A stretch of DNA of 64,000 nt from JAOUGY01 sp963792365 (GTDB taxonomy: Bacteria > Actinomycetota > Acidimicrobiia > Spongiisociales > ZC4RG35), in the NCBI GenBank assembly GCA_963792365.1, contig CAWBVW010000006.1, positions 186,001-250,000 on the forward strand, in the 5' to 3' direction. The translations under genes and the position numbers were made by a program. Each line of letters opens with the position of its first letter. The first letter of the stretch is position 1. Below are positions 26,330 to 34,966 of this stretch, piece by piece. Below the pieces are notes generated by a model. That model was not told where the DNA came from. It saw nothing but the letters and a program-made list of their open reading frames with translations, and searched no databases.

Positions 26330-28069
26330 ATGACCGTGACCCGATCTCCCGGGTATCGATCCGCGCTCACCACCTACCTCGCGCCGCATCGGCGCACGCT
26401 GGTGGTGCTGGGCGTGATCCTGCTCGCCTCGGTGGCGCTGCAACTCGTGGTGCCCATCGTGCTGTCGGACTTCATCGACTCCGTGCTCGCTGCCGAGGAA
26501 GTCTCGACCCTCACCGGGATCGGGGTTGCGTTCTTGGTCGCCGGTATCGCGACCCAGGTTTTGGAGGCGGTTTCCACGGTGCTGGGGGCTCGCGTCGGTT
26601 GGGATTCGACCAACGCCCTTCGCGAAGACCTCGCCGAGCATCTTCTCGGCCTCGACATGGGCTTCCATACCGACACGACCCCGGGCGAGATCATCGAGCG
26701 TGTCGATGGAGACGTCACCGCTCTGGCCGAGTTCCTGTCCCGTTTCACGGTGCGGCTGGTGGGTGCCGGTGTTCTGCTGGTCGGAGTTGTGGCCGTCTCG
26801 CTGACACGAAACACGCTCATGGGAGTTGTGTTGGCCGTCTACGTCGTCGCCCTGCTGGCCTTCCTGTACCGCCTGCGCAATCTGGCGGTGGCCGCCGCCG
26901 AGGAGGAGCGAGAGACGTCGGCAAACTACTACGGCTTCGTGGAGGAACGATTGGCCGGAATCGACGACATCCGGGCCAATGGCGCCGGGCGTTTCACGAT
27001 GTTGCGCTTCATGCCGGTGATGATCGACTTCTACGAGCGCACGGTCGCCGCCTGGCGCAAGCGGGTCATCATGTGGGTCTCGGCCAACACCGCGTTCTGG
27101 AGCGGAGACGCGCTGGCGCTGGCGGTGGGTGTCTGGCTCTTCGAGCGCGGGTCGGTGTCCGTCGGCACGGCCTATCTCGTCATCCAGTATGTGCAGTTGG
27201 TGCGCCGACCCGTGGAACAGGTCACCCAGCAGTTGCAGGAGCTGCAGCGAGCCGCAGGAGGGTTGATCCGGATCGACACTCTTCGAGGGGTCGAGCCGAA
27301 GGTCCGTTTCGAGGGCACGACCAGTCTCCCGTCAGGGCCGTTGTCGATCGAGTTCTCCGGTGTGGGGTTCGCCTACGAAGAGCGTCCCGTGTTGATCGAT
27401 CTCACATTCGAGATCCCCGCCGGGACCGTGTTGGGGCTCCTGGGGCGGACCGGGGGCGGGAAGTCGACTATGACCCGGCTGATCACCCGGCTCTACGACC
27501 CTGGGGAGGGGGTCGTCAGACTTGGTGGCGTCGATCTGCGGGAAGTCCCCGAGCGCTCGCTCCGGCGGGCGGTCGGTGTGGTGACCCAGGACGTGCAGCT
27601 GTTCGGCGCCACGATTCGCGACAACCTTCTCTTCTTCGATCACGATCGCCGCGACGAGGATGTTCTGGGCGTGCTCGACGCTGCGGGCCTCGGCGACTGG
27701 GTGCGCGGGCTCGGGCTCGACTCCCGGCTCGGGGCCGGTGGCCAGGGTCTGTCCGCGGGGGAGCAACAGCTGCTGGCGTTTTGCCGGGTCTTTCTCCAGG
27801 ACCCACAGGTAGTGATCCTCGACGAGCCATCCTCTCGTCTCGACCCGGCAACCGAGTCGCGGTTGGCTGCCGCCGCCGAGCGGCTGTTCTCGGGACGGAC
27901 CGTCGTAATCATCGCCCATCGTTTGGAGACGGTGCGAACGGCCGACTCGATCATGGTCGTCGACTCGGGACGGATCGTCGAGCACAATGCCCGCATCGTG
28001 CTCCAGGCGGATCCCGGCTCGCGATACGCACGGCTGCTGGCGGCCGGGCACGGCGTGGAGCTGACATGA
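26330..28069 (+). CDS. ABC exporter half-transporter, subunit 1
   Basis: 579 residues: six-helix exporter membrane domain (about 15-310), then an ATPase domain. Walker A is GRTGGGKST, the Q-loop GVVTQDV, the signature is non-canonical LSAGEQQ, and Walker B VVILDEPSS keeps the catalytic Glu. The His switch is IAHRLETV. With subunit 2 it forms a heterodimer: this Walker A/B pairs with the canonical LSGGQ of the partner, giving one active site, while the other site is degenerate. ATGA overlap links them. The substrate is unknown; heterodimeric exporters include drug and lipid transporters. Confidence 0.92.
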   Translation: MTVTRSPGYRSALTTYLAPHRRTLVVLGVILLASVALQLVVPIVLSDFIDSVLAAEEVSTLTGIGVAFLVAGIATQVLEAVSTVLGARVGWDSTNALREDLAEHLLGLDMGFHTDTTPGEIIERVDGDVTALAEFLSRFTVRLVGAGVLLVGVVAVSLTRNTLMGVVLAVYVVALLAFLYRLRNLAVAAAEEERETSANYYGFVEERLAGIDDIRANGAGRFTMLRFMPVMIDFYERTVAAWRKRVIMWVSANTAFWSGDALALAVGVWLFERGSVSVGTAYLVIQYVQLVRRPVEQVTQQLQELQRAAGGLIRIDTLRGVEPKVRFEGTTSLPSGPLSIEFSGVGFAYEERPVLIDLTFEIPAGTVLGLLGRTGGGKSTMTRLITRLYDPGEGVVRLGGVDLREVPERSLRRAVGVVTQDVQLFGATIRDNLLFFDHDRRDEDVLGVLDAAGLGDWVRGLGLDSRLGAGGQGLSAGEQQLLAFCRVFLQDPQVVILDEPSSRLDPATESRLAAAAERLFSGRTVVIIAHRLETVRTADSIMVVDSGRIVEHNARIVLQADPGSRYARLLAAGHGVELT

Positions 28070-29850
28070 AACAGGTCAGCACCCTCGGTGTGGCTCGGGA
28101 GATGATCCGGTATCGACCGGGCCGCTTCCTGTTCTGTTTCGTCATGTGGACGATCGTCCACTCGTCGCCGATTGCATTCGGCCTGCTGATCGGAGCGACG
28201 TTCGATAGGCTCGCGGAGGGGTCGGATCCTTCCTCCAGCCCGTGGCCGTACGTGGCCGCCTTCTCGGCGTTGGCGATCGGAAGGAACGGTGTCATCTGGC
28301 TGGGTGACGTCGTCTGGGTCCGGCATCTCCTCGAACAGGGCCTTCAGCTGCGGAGGAACCTCCTCAGATGGCTGCTCGAGGCCCCGGGATCGAGGGTGAT
28401 TCCGAAGTCGCCCGGGGAGGCGGTGAGCACCTTCCGCGACGACGTCGAGGACATGCTCGAGTACCTGGAGAACTGGGTCGACCTCGGCGGACTCCTGGTC
28501 TTTGGTGTCGGCTCGGTGATCGTGATGGCGAGGATCGATGCTCGGCTCACGGTGCTCGTGCTCATCCCGGTGGTGGCATCCGGTGTGCTCACCCAGGCCT
28601 TCGGGCCGATGATTCGAAAGCGCCGCCGGGTGATGCGAGCGGCCACCGAAGCCGTCACCGGATTCATCGGCGAGGCCTTTTCGGCGGTTCAGGCAATCAC
28701 ACTCCGCGACGCCGATGCCAGCGTCATGGGCGAATTCCGCCGGCTCAACGCACGGCGACGGCAAGCGGCCATGCGGGACACGGTGCTGACCGAGCTGCTT
28801 CGCTCAATCAACCGCAACATGGCCACCGTCGCCGTCGCCGTCGTTCTGCTGGCGGCGGGAGGCGACGTCGCCTCGGGCCGGATCGGGGTTGGCGACCTCA
28901 CGGTCTTCCTCGTGTATCTCCCACGTCTGACCGACTACATGGCGTTCATCGGTGACATCATCGTTCAGCATCGACGTACCGGAGTTGCGTTCGAGCGTGT
29001 CCGGGCGCTGGCCGTCGACGCCGGCGACGACATGCTGCTCGACAGGACCCGCGTCCTCCTCGAGCCCCAGACGAAGGTCCGTGACCGGCATCGTCATCCA
29101 TCCTCCACGTCACGCACCGACGAGAATGTCGAGCCACTGCGGCGACTCCGGGTCGAGCATCTCGACTACGTGTTCCCCGACGGGACACCGGGGCTGATCG
29201 ATGTGTCGTTCGAGATCGAAAGCGGCGGGTTCACCGTCATCACTGGAACGGTGGGTTCGGGGAAGTCGCTCCTGGTCCGGGCCCTATTGGGCCTGCTTCC
29301 CGCCACAGCTGAGATCTGGTGGAACGACGAGCAGGTCGACGACCCGGCGGGCTTCTTCGTGCCCCCGCGCTCGGCATACACCGGCCAGGTCCCACGACTG
29401 TTCTCGGACACACTTGGCGACAACATTGCGCTGGGCACGCGCATCACTCGCGAGAGGTTGCGGGAGGCGGTCCAGCTGGCGGTCCTCGATCCGGACCTCG
29501 AGCGGCTGGAGCGGGGACTCGACACGATGATCGGAGCCCGGGGTGTCAAGCTGTCCGGTGGCCAGATCCAGCGGTCGGCGGCCGCTCGGATGTTTGCGAT
29601 GGAGGCGGAGCTGCTGGTCTTCGACGATCTCAGTTCGGCCCTCGACGTCCACACCGAGAACGAGCTGTGGACTCGGCTCTTCGCAAGCCGGAACGCAACC
29701 TGCCTGGTGGTGTCCCATCGCCGTGCCGCCCTTCGGCGCGCCGATCAGATCCTCGTGATGAGCGGTGGGAAGGTCGTGGATCGCGGCGGGCTCTCCGAGC
29801 TACTGGATCGATCGGCGGAGATGCAGGAGTTGTGGGCCTCGGAACGGTGA
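28066..29850 (+). CDS. ABC exporter half-transporter, subunit 2
   Basis: 594 residues: six-helix membrane domain, a longer linker (about 335-365), then an ATPase domain. Walker A is GTVGSGKS, the signature canonical LSGGQIQRSAAAR, but Walker B is LLVFDDLSS, with Asp where the catalytic Glu belongs. This makes its own nucleotide site degenerate, as in BmrCD- or TM287/288-type heterodimers. The His switch VVSHRRAA is present. The long open frame upstream is out of phase with real genes, and ATG 28066 overlaps the stop of subunit 1. Confidence 0.92.
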   Translation: MKQVSTLGVAREMIRYRPGRFLFCFVMWTIVHSSPIAFGLLIGATFDRLAEGSDPSSSPWPYVAAFSALAIGRNGVIWLGDVVWVRHLLEQGLQLRRNLLRWLLEAPGSRVIPKSPGEAVSTFRDDVEDMLEYLENWVDLGGLLVFGVGSVIVMARIDARLTVLVLIPVVASGVLTQAFGPMIRKRRRVMRAATEAVTGFIGEAFSAVQAITLRDADASVMGEFRRLNARRRQAAMRDTVLTELLRSINRNMATVAVAVVLLAAGGDVASGRIGVGDLTVFLVYLPRLTDYMAFIGDIIVQHRRTGVAFERVRALAVDAGDDMLLDRTRVLLEPQTKVRDRHRHPSSTSRTDENVEPLRRLRVEHLDYVFPDGTPGLIDVSFEIESGGFTVITGTVGSGKSLLVRALLGLLPATAEIWWNDEQVDDPAGFFVPPRSAYTGQVPRLFSDTLGDNIALGTRITRERLREAVQLAVLDPDLERLERGLDTMIGARGVKLSGGQIQRSAAARMFAMEAELLVFDDLSSALDVHTENELWTRLFASRNATCLVVSHRRAALRRADQILVMSGGKVVDRGGLSELLDRSAEMQELWASER

Positions 29851-29922
29851 CTGCCCGAGATGCTGCCCAGCTTTGGGGCAGGTCCCGCTACTCTCGGATC
29901 CCACCCGACTCCGGAGACTTCC

Positions 29923-30246
29923 ATGAACCGTGGACCCGACATGCGTCAGCTCATGCGGCAAGCCCAGAAGATGCAAGAGCAGATGATGGCTGCCCAAGAG
30001 GAGCTGGCCACCAAGCAGTTCGAGGGCTCGGCCGGCGGCGGAGTCGTCAAGGCAGTCGTGTCCGGCGCACAAGAGCTTCTTTCGGTCGAGATCGCTCCAG
30101 AGGTGATCGATCCCGAAGATCCTGAGATGCTCCAGGATGTCGTGGTCGCAGCCGTCAACGCCGCGATGCGTGAGGCGTCCGAAGCGGCCAACGACAGTAT
30201 GGGTGGCATGGACATGGGTGGACTCGGCGGACTGCTCGGCGGCTGA
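29923..30246 (+). CDS. ybaB: YbaB/EbfC nucleoid-associated protein
   Basis: 107 residues, a small homodimeric DNA-binding protein. MRQLMRQAQKMQEQMMAAQEEL is the N-terminal helix of the family (residues quoted in two overlapping parts: MRQLMRQAQKMQ and EQMMAAQEEL); then FEGSAGGGVVKAVVSG and LLSVEIAPEVIDPEDPEMLQDVV. The tail is Gly/Met-rich. ATG 29923 has GGAG upstream; a frame-compatible ATG at 29860 is less likely. A TACTCT (about 29888-29893) may be its -10, giving a leader. Its stop overlaps recR (TGATG). The dnaX-ybaB-recR order is conserved in bacteria, but here four genes are inserted between dnaX and ybaB. Confidence 0.95.
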   Translation: MNRGPDMRQLMRQAQKMQEQMMAAQEELATKQFEGSAGGGVVKAVVSGAQELLSVEIAPEVIDPEDPEMLQDVVVAAVNAAMREASEAANDSMGGMDMGGLGGLLGG

Positions 30247-30839
30247 TGTTCGAGGGCCCTCTCCAGCGTCTGATCGACGAGCTCTCCCGGCTGCCGGGCG
30301 TCGGTCGCAAATCGGCCCAGCGCATCGCATTCCACCTCCTGAGCATCGAGGACACCGACGCCCGCCGGCTCGGGCAGTCGATTCTCGAGCTCAGGGACCA
30401 GGTCCGACACTGCAATCGGTGCTTCAACGTCACCGCTGCCGACGAATGCGCCATTTGCCGAGATGCCCGCCGCGACGCCTCGATCTTGTGCGTGGTGGAA
30501 CGCCCCCAGGACATCGTGGTGGTAGAACGGACCCAGGAGTTCCGTGGGCGATATCACGTGCTCGGTGGTTCGCTCTCACCGATCAACGGGATCGGGCCCG
30601 GCCAGCTTCGAATCCCCGAGCTTCGGGACCGACTGGCCTCGGAGGGAGTCACCGAGCTGATCATCGCCACCAATCCGACGGTCGAGGGCGATGCCACCGC
30701 CATGTACCTGGCCCGCGAGTTCAAACCCGCAGGAGTGAAAGTCACCCGTCTCGCCTCCGGACTCCCCGTCGGCGGCGACCTGGACTACGCCGATGAGCTC
30801 ACCCTCGGCCGCGCCCTCGCCGGCCGGATGGAGATCTAG
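30246..30839 (+). CDS. recR: Recombination mediator RecR
   Basis: 197 residues. It helps load RecA in the RecFOR pathway. An N-terminal helix-hairpin-helix (LSRLPGVGRKSAQRIAFHLL), a four-Cys zinc finger (Cys56, Cys59, Cys68, Cys71) and a Toprim domain (ILCVVERPQDIVVVE; then IATNPTVEGDATAMYL) are all present. Length is typical. The ATG shares bases with the ybaB stop, so the pair is co-translated. Confidence 0.97.
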   Translation: MFEGPLQRLIDELSRLPGVGRKSAQRIAFHLLSIEDTDARRLGQSILELRDQVRHCNRCFNVTAADECAICRDARRDASILCVVERPQDIVVVERTQEFRGRYHVLGGSLSPINGIGPGQLRIPELRDRLASEGVTELIIATNPTVEGDATAMYLAREFKPAGVKVTRLASGLPVGGDLDYADELTLGRALAGRMEI

Positions 30840-30856
30840 GGCGGCCGAGCTTCTCG

Positions 30857-30990
30857 GTCTTGCGTCTTGAGTCTTGCGTCCTGCGCCAGTTTCGTTGTCT
30901 TGTGTCCGGCGTCTTTGTGGCTTGCGCCGGATTCGTTTGTCGGCGTCCGGCGTTTTGCGTCTCGGCCGGATCGCCCGTCTTGTCCGAGCA
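30857..30990. repeat. Degenerate heptamer and about 40-bp repeats after recR
   Basis: Starts with four 7-bp units (gtcttgc, gtcttga, gtcttgc, gtcctgc at 30857-30884). An imperfect longer repeat follows, in which gcgcc(a/g)g(t/a)ttcgtt and gtccggcgt recur at about 40-bp spacing (near 30884, 30925, 30962). Non-coding by composition. Confidence 0.7.
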
Positions 30991-30993
30991 TGC

Positions 30994-31070
30994 ACAACGC
31001 ACAACGCATGACGTATGACGCATGACGCATGACGCCTGACGCCTGACGCACGACGCATGACGCCCGACGC
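30994..31070. repeat. Heptanucleotide tandem repeat, 11 units (atgacgc type)
   Basis: Eleven contiguous 7-bp units: acaacgc twice, then variants of atgacgc (atgacgt, atgacgc, ctgacgc, acgacgc, ccgacgc). The array ends 2 nt before the predicted -10 of the glycosyltransferase gene. All variation is in the first three and last bases; 'ac' and 'g' at the core are constant. Confidence 0.95.
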
Positions 31071-31071
31071 T

Positions 31072-31077
31072 TACGAT
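31072..31077 (+). promoter_or_regulatory. Leaderless-type -10 (TACGAT) of the glycosyltransferase
   Basis: TACGAT, 6 nt, then ATG at 31084. It directly abuts the heptamer array, so array length could influence the promoter. Confidence 0.5.
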
Positions 31078-31083
31078 CACGCC

Positions 31084-32166
31084 ATGCGCATCCTTCTCAT
31101 CGAGCCGTACTTCGGCGGCTCGCATCGGGCTTGGGCCGAGGGATATCAAACGCATTCTTCTCATGAGGTGACCCTCATCACGTTGCCGGCCCGATGGTGG
31201 CGCTGGCGCATGAGAGGCGGAGCGGTGAGTGTCGCCGAGCGAGCGCGTGAGCTCGCAGACGAGGGCTACCGGCCGGATGTCGTGCTCGTGTCGTCGATGG
31301 TCGACCTCGGCCTTCTCAGGTCGCTCCTCGATGACGTCTGGGGGCGTGTGCCCACGGCGCTCTACTTCCACGAGTCGCAGCTGTCGTATCCCGACTCTCC
31401 GCAGCTCGAACCCGATGCATCGTACGGATTCACGAACTGGACCGCGGCCATGGTCGCGGATCGGGTGTTCTTCAACTCCGGCTATCACCTCGATGTGTTC
31501 TTCGAGCAGGTCGAGCGCCAGCTCCGTGGCTTTCCGGACCTGCGCCATCTACATCACATCGAGGGAGTCAGGTCGAAGTCGTCGGTCCTGCCGATCGGAA
31601 TCGACCTCTCGTGGCTGGCAGAGCGGCCGGCGACGACCGGTCCTCCGCTCGTGCTTTGGAATCATCGATGGGAACACGACAAGGCACCAGAGGTGTTCTT
31701 CGACGCCGCCCGTCGCCTGGCGGCCGATGGGTTGGAGTTCGACCTCGCCATCTGTGGCGAGTCGTTCCGTCAGGTCCCCGAGGAGTTTCTGGAAGCTGCC
31801 TGTGATCTCGGAGGTCGAATGGTGCAGGTCGGTTTCGCCCCGCTGCGGGACTACCGGAGGCTTCTACTCTCCTCCGACGTCGTGGTGTCGACGGCACTCC
31901 AGGAGTTTTTCGGCATCTCTGTGATGGAGGCCGTGGCAGCCGGGGCATTCCCGGTGCTGCCCGATCGTCTGTCCTATCCCCACCTCATCCCACAACGCTT
32001 GCACGGTCGGGTGCTGTACGCCGATGGCGAGTTGATACCAGCCCTGGAACGGGCCATCACAGAGGATCACGGCGCCGCTTCCGAGGCATTGGCTGCGCAC
32101 GCTCGCTCTTTCGGTTGGGATCGCGTGGCCGTGGACTACGACCGAGAAATCGGTGAACTTTTGTGA
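31084..32166 (+). CDS. Glycosyltransferase, QTMAN/GTDC1-like (DUF3524)
   Basis: 360 residues, GT-B fold glycosyltransferase. The N-terminus RILLIEPYFGGSHRAWAEGY is the DUF3524 hallmark. ALYFHESQLSYP, VLWNHRWEHDKAPEVFF and EFFGISVMEAVAAGAFPVLP match the family that includes animal GTDC1 (tRNA-queuosine alpha-mannosyltransferase). The E of EFFGISVMEA is the usual GT4 donor-site motif. Substrate in bacteria is an inference: mannosylation of queuosine-tRNA is possible, and would need queuosine genes elsewhere. ATG 31084 is chosen for its -10; the frame is open to 31057. No signal peptide. Confidence 0.85.
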   Translation: MRILLIEPYFGGSHRAWAEGYQTHSSHEVTLITLPARWWRWRMRGGAVSVAERARELADEGYRPDVVLVSSMVDLGLLRSLLDDVWGRVPTALYFHESQLSYPDSPQLEPDASYGFTNWTAAMVADRVFFNSGYHLDVFFEQVERQLRGFPDLRHLHHIEGVRSKSSVLPIGIDLSWLAERPATTGPPLVLWNHRWEHDKAPEVFFDAARRLAADGLEFDLAICGESFRQVPEEFLEAACDLGGRMVQVGFAPLRDYRRLLLSSDVVVSTALQEFFGISVMEAVAAGAFPVLPDRLSYPHLIPQRLHGRVLYADGELIPALERAITEDHGAASEALAAHARSFGWDRVAVDYDREIGELL

Positions 32167-32263
32167 TTTTGCAGCGCTTATCCCCGATTGCTCCAAACCT
32201 CGGGTTTAGCCTCGGTTGCGGAGCCCGGAATACTCGGGCGATCCCACTCGGAGGAGGAGAGAA

Positions 32264-33406
32264 GTGGAAAGAAGAGAATTCCTGTCTCTGGCAGCCAAGG
32301 GGGCGGTTGCTGCAACTGCGCTCGCCGCTTGCACCCCGGCCGATGAGGAGACGGTCTCCACGGGAGATTCGGCCCTCGACGACGCGCTGACTGCCAGCGA
32401 TCTGCCGGAACTGTCGTGGGACTTGGCCACTTCGTGGCCGACGTCGCTCGACACGATCTACGGCGGGGCGGTGACGTTCGCAGAGCGAGTGACCGCCATG
32501 ACCAACGGAAGATTCACGATCACCCCGCGTGCCGGTGGCGAGGTCGTGCCAGCGCTGGAGATCCTCCAAAGCGCCCAGAGCAACGCGATCGATGCCGGCC
32601 ACACCGCGTCGTACTACTACGTCGGTCTGGCCCCGCTCAATGCGTTCGGGACGGCAGTACCGTTCGGCCTCACGGCTCGGCAGCAGAACGGTTGGCTGTA
32701 CTACGGCGGCGGGCTCGAGATGCTCCAGGAGATATACGCCGAGCGCTTCAACACCATTCAATTCCCTGCGGGCAACACCGGCGTTCAGATGGGGGGCTGG
32801 TTCAACAAGGAGATCAACACGGTGGCCGACCTCCAGGGTCTCACGGTGCGGATCCCCGGGTTGGGCGGTTCCGTGCTGGAGCGACTCGGCGCCGTCGTGC
32901 AGGCGATTCCCGGAGGTGAGATCTTCCAGGCGCTGCAGACCGGTGCCGTCGACGGCGCCGAATGGGTGGGCCCATACGACGACCTCAAGTTGGAGCTCAA
33001 CACGGTGACCCAGTTCTACTACTACCCGGGTTGGTGGGAGCCGGGCCCGACGCTCGAGGTCCAGATCCCCCTCGACAAGTGGAACAGCTTGCCGGAGGAG
33101 TACCAGGAGATCATCAAGACCGCCTCGGCCCAGGCAAACGTGGACATGATGGCCTCGTACGACGCCAAGAACCCGGGAGCGTTCGCCGAGATCGTCGACA
33201 GTGGAACGGTGGAGGTAATCCCCTTCCCGGATGCGGTCCTGAATGCAGCTGAAGAGGCTGCATTCGAGATCTACGACGAAAACGCCGCCGCCGACGCCGA
33301 TTTCCTGTCGATCTACGACAACTGGAAGTCCTTCCGCACACAGGTGAAGGCATGGCACGCCACCGCTGAAACTGCGATGTTGACCTACGAGTCGGTCGTC
33401 GGCTGA
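32264..33406 (+). CDS. dctP: TRAP transporter substrate-binding lipoprotein
   Basis: 380 residues. A GTG start with the strong site GGAGGAGGAG just upstream. N-terminus ERREFLSLAAKG is twin-arginine-like, followed by a lipobox LAAC, so it may be exported folded by Tat and lipid-anchored. DctP fold: ELSWDLATSWPTSLDTI, AGGEVVPALEILQSAQ, DLQGLTVRIPGLGG (ligand-contact region) and YYYPGWWEPGP, a stretch shared with 2-oxoacid/lactate-binding TRAP proteins (TakP-like). The ligand is therefore probably a small organic acid (inference). Convergent with the permease genes, so expression of the two parts must be set separately. Confidence 0.92.
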   Translation: MERREFLSLAAKGAVAATALAACTPADEETVSTGDSALDDALTASDLPELSWDLATSWPTSLDTIYGGAVTFAERVTAMTNGRFTITPRAGGEVVPALEILQSAQSNAIDAGHTASYYYVGLAPLNAFGTAVPFGLTARQQNGWLYYGGGLEMLQEIYAERFNTIQFPAGNTGVQMGGWFNKEINTVADLQGLTVRIPGLGGSVLERLGAVVQAIPGGEIFQALQTGAVDGAEWVGPYDDLKLELNTVTQFYYYPGWWEPGPTLEVQIPLDKWNSLPEEYQEIIKTASAQANVDMMASYDAKNPGAFAEIVDSGTVEVIPFPDAVLNAAEEAAFEIYDENAAADADFLSIYDNWKSFRTQVKAWHATAETAMLTYESVVG

Positions 33407-33431
33407 CCGATATCGGCACCCGCAGAATGCG

Positions 33432-33462
33432 AAGAGGGCCCCGGTCTTTCCGGGGCCTTCTT
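33432..33462. terminator. Bidirectional hairpin between convergent TRAP genes
   Basis: Arms AAGAGGGCCCCGG and CCGGGGCCTTCTT, 5-nt loop, one G-T pair. Flanked by short A/T runs on both sides (TCTTT, TTCTTT), so it fits a factor-independent terminator for dctP and, in reverse, dctM. Confidence 0.85.
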
Positions 33463-33472
33463 TGGTGAGGGC

Positions 33473-34951
33473 TCATCTGGTGGCGTAGGCCTGATGCCTC
33501 GAACGCGAGAGGAGTGCCCAGGCCAGAATCATGACAATGACGATGGCGGCGGCGATTCCGGCTCGCTGCCCAAACGTGCCCGGCACGAAGCTGTAGTCGA
33601 CGTTGGTGGTGAGATTGAAGGCCTCCAACAGACCGATCACCGTCTCGGGTACGAACGCCACGATCGCCAGGCCCACCGACTGGAGGAACATGAAGGGCAA
33701 AGCCCCTTTGTGGATGTCGGCTGTCTTGACCTCCGGTGGTGCCACCGATTGGAGGTAGAACAGCGAGAAGCCCACCGGTGGGGATATGAAGGCCATGTTG
33801 AGGTTGATGGCCATCATGACCGCGAACCACACCAACACTGCCCCGCTGATGCCAAGGGCGGCCGCCGCCGGTACGAACAGCGGCATGACGATGAAGCTGA
33901 TCTCCAGGAACTCCAGGTTGATTCCCAGGAGAAACACGATCACGTTCGCGGCGATGATGAATCCCCAGAAACCGCCGGGGATCGCGGTGAGCCACTCGGT
34001 GATCAACCGCTGACCGCCGAGCCGATCGAACACCAATGCGAAGAACGAGGACGCGAAAAGGATCTGAAGAACGAGACCTGTGATGTTGGCGGTCGACCGG
34101 CTGGCGTCGCGAATCACCTTCCATGAGAAATTGCGATAGGCGATGGCGAGAATCACGGCGCCGATCGCTCCGACGGCTCCGGCCTCGGAGGCTGTGGTCA
34201 GTCCGAAGAAGATCGACCCGAGCACCGCGAAGATCAGTAGCAACGGAGGAACGACCGCAGTGGTCGCCTGTCGTATCAGTTGACCCCCCGACAGTGTCCG
34301 CTCTGCCTTTGGTATCGCTGGAGCGGTTCCTGGGCGCAAGTAGGCGAGGGCGACGGCGTAGAGGGCGAAGATCACGGCCAGCATGACCCCTGGGACGAGA
34401 GCTCCGGCGAAGAGATCCCCCACCGAGAGTGGGAGGAACTGGGCCAGCACGATCAGCACCAGGCTGGGCGGAATCAGCTGGGCGAGGGTCCCGGACGCAA
34501 CGATCACACCCGTGGCGAGCTTGTGGTCGTAGTTGTACCGCACCATCACGGGAAGCGAGAGCAGGCCCATCACGATGACGGTGGCCGCGACCACACCCGT
34601 GGCGGCGGCCAGAAGGGTGCCCACAAAAACGACCGCAACCGCCATGCCGCCCTTGAGGGGCCCCATGAGCATCCCGATCGAAGTCAGTAGACGCTCTGCC
34701 AGCCCGGATTTCTCGAAGACCGCACCCATGAACACGAAGAACGGGATGGCCAAGAAGGTCAGATTCGACACGGAGTCTGCGAACCAGCGATTGAACATGC
34801 CGTTCAGCACGTTGAACTCCACATCTCCCAGCAGGAGGGCGATCGCAAAGAACACCACCCCGGTGCCGGCAAACGAGAAGGCGACGGGGTAGCCGCTCAA
34901 GATCGCCAATAGGAAGACCGCAAACATGATGATTGCGAGCCATTCACCCAT
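33473..34951 (-). CDS. dctM: TRAP transporter large permease
   Basis: 492 residues, about 12-13 membrane helices; sodium-driven transport subunit. Typical stretches: VFLLAILSGYPVAFSFAG near the N-terminus, FLAIPFFVFMGAVFEKSG, PLKGGMAVAVVFVGTLLAAATGVVAATV, IPPSLVLIVLAQ and FGLTTASEAGAVGA. The gene follows dctQ by 14 nt. The dctQM genes are on the strand opposite to dctP, meeting it tail-to-tail. Confidence 0.95.
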   Translation of the reverse strand: MGEWLAIIMFAVFLLAILSGYPVAFSFAGTGVVFFAIALLLGDVEFNVLNGMFNRWFADSVSNLTFLAIPFFVFMGAVFEKSGLAERLLTSIGMLMGPLKGGMAVAVVFVGTLLAAATGVVAATVIVMGLLSLPVMVRYNYDHKLATGVIVASGTLAQLIPPSLVLIVLAQFLPLSVGDLFAGALVPGVMLAVIFALYAVALAYLRPGTAPAIPKAERTLSGGQLIRQATTAVVPPLLLIFAVLGSIFFGLTTASEAGAVGAIGAVILAIAYRNFSWKVIRDASRSTANITGLVLQILFASSFFALVFDRLGGQRLITEWLTAIPGGFWGFIIAANVIVFLLGINLEFLEISFIVMPLFVPAAAALGISGAVLVWFAVMMAINLNMAFISPPVGFSLFYLQSVAPPEVKTADIHKGALPFMFLQSVGLAIVAFVPETVIGLLEAFNLTTNVDYSFVPGTFGQRAGIAAAIVIVMILAWALLSRSRHQAYATR

Positions 34952-34966
34952 GTCGCGCTGCAGCCT

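Noticed and set aside
25990..28065. 1286-residue open frame leading into ABC subunit 2
   Set aside because: The first 690 residues are the antiphase shadow of the hydrolase and ABC subunit 1; real sequence begins at ATG 28066.
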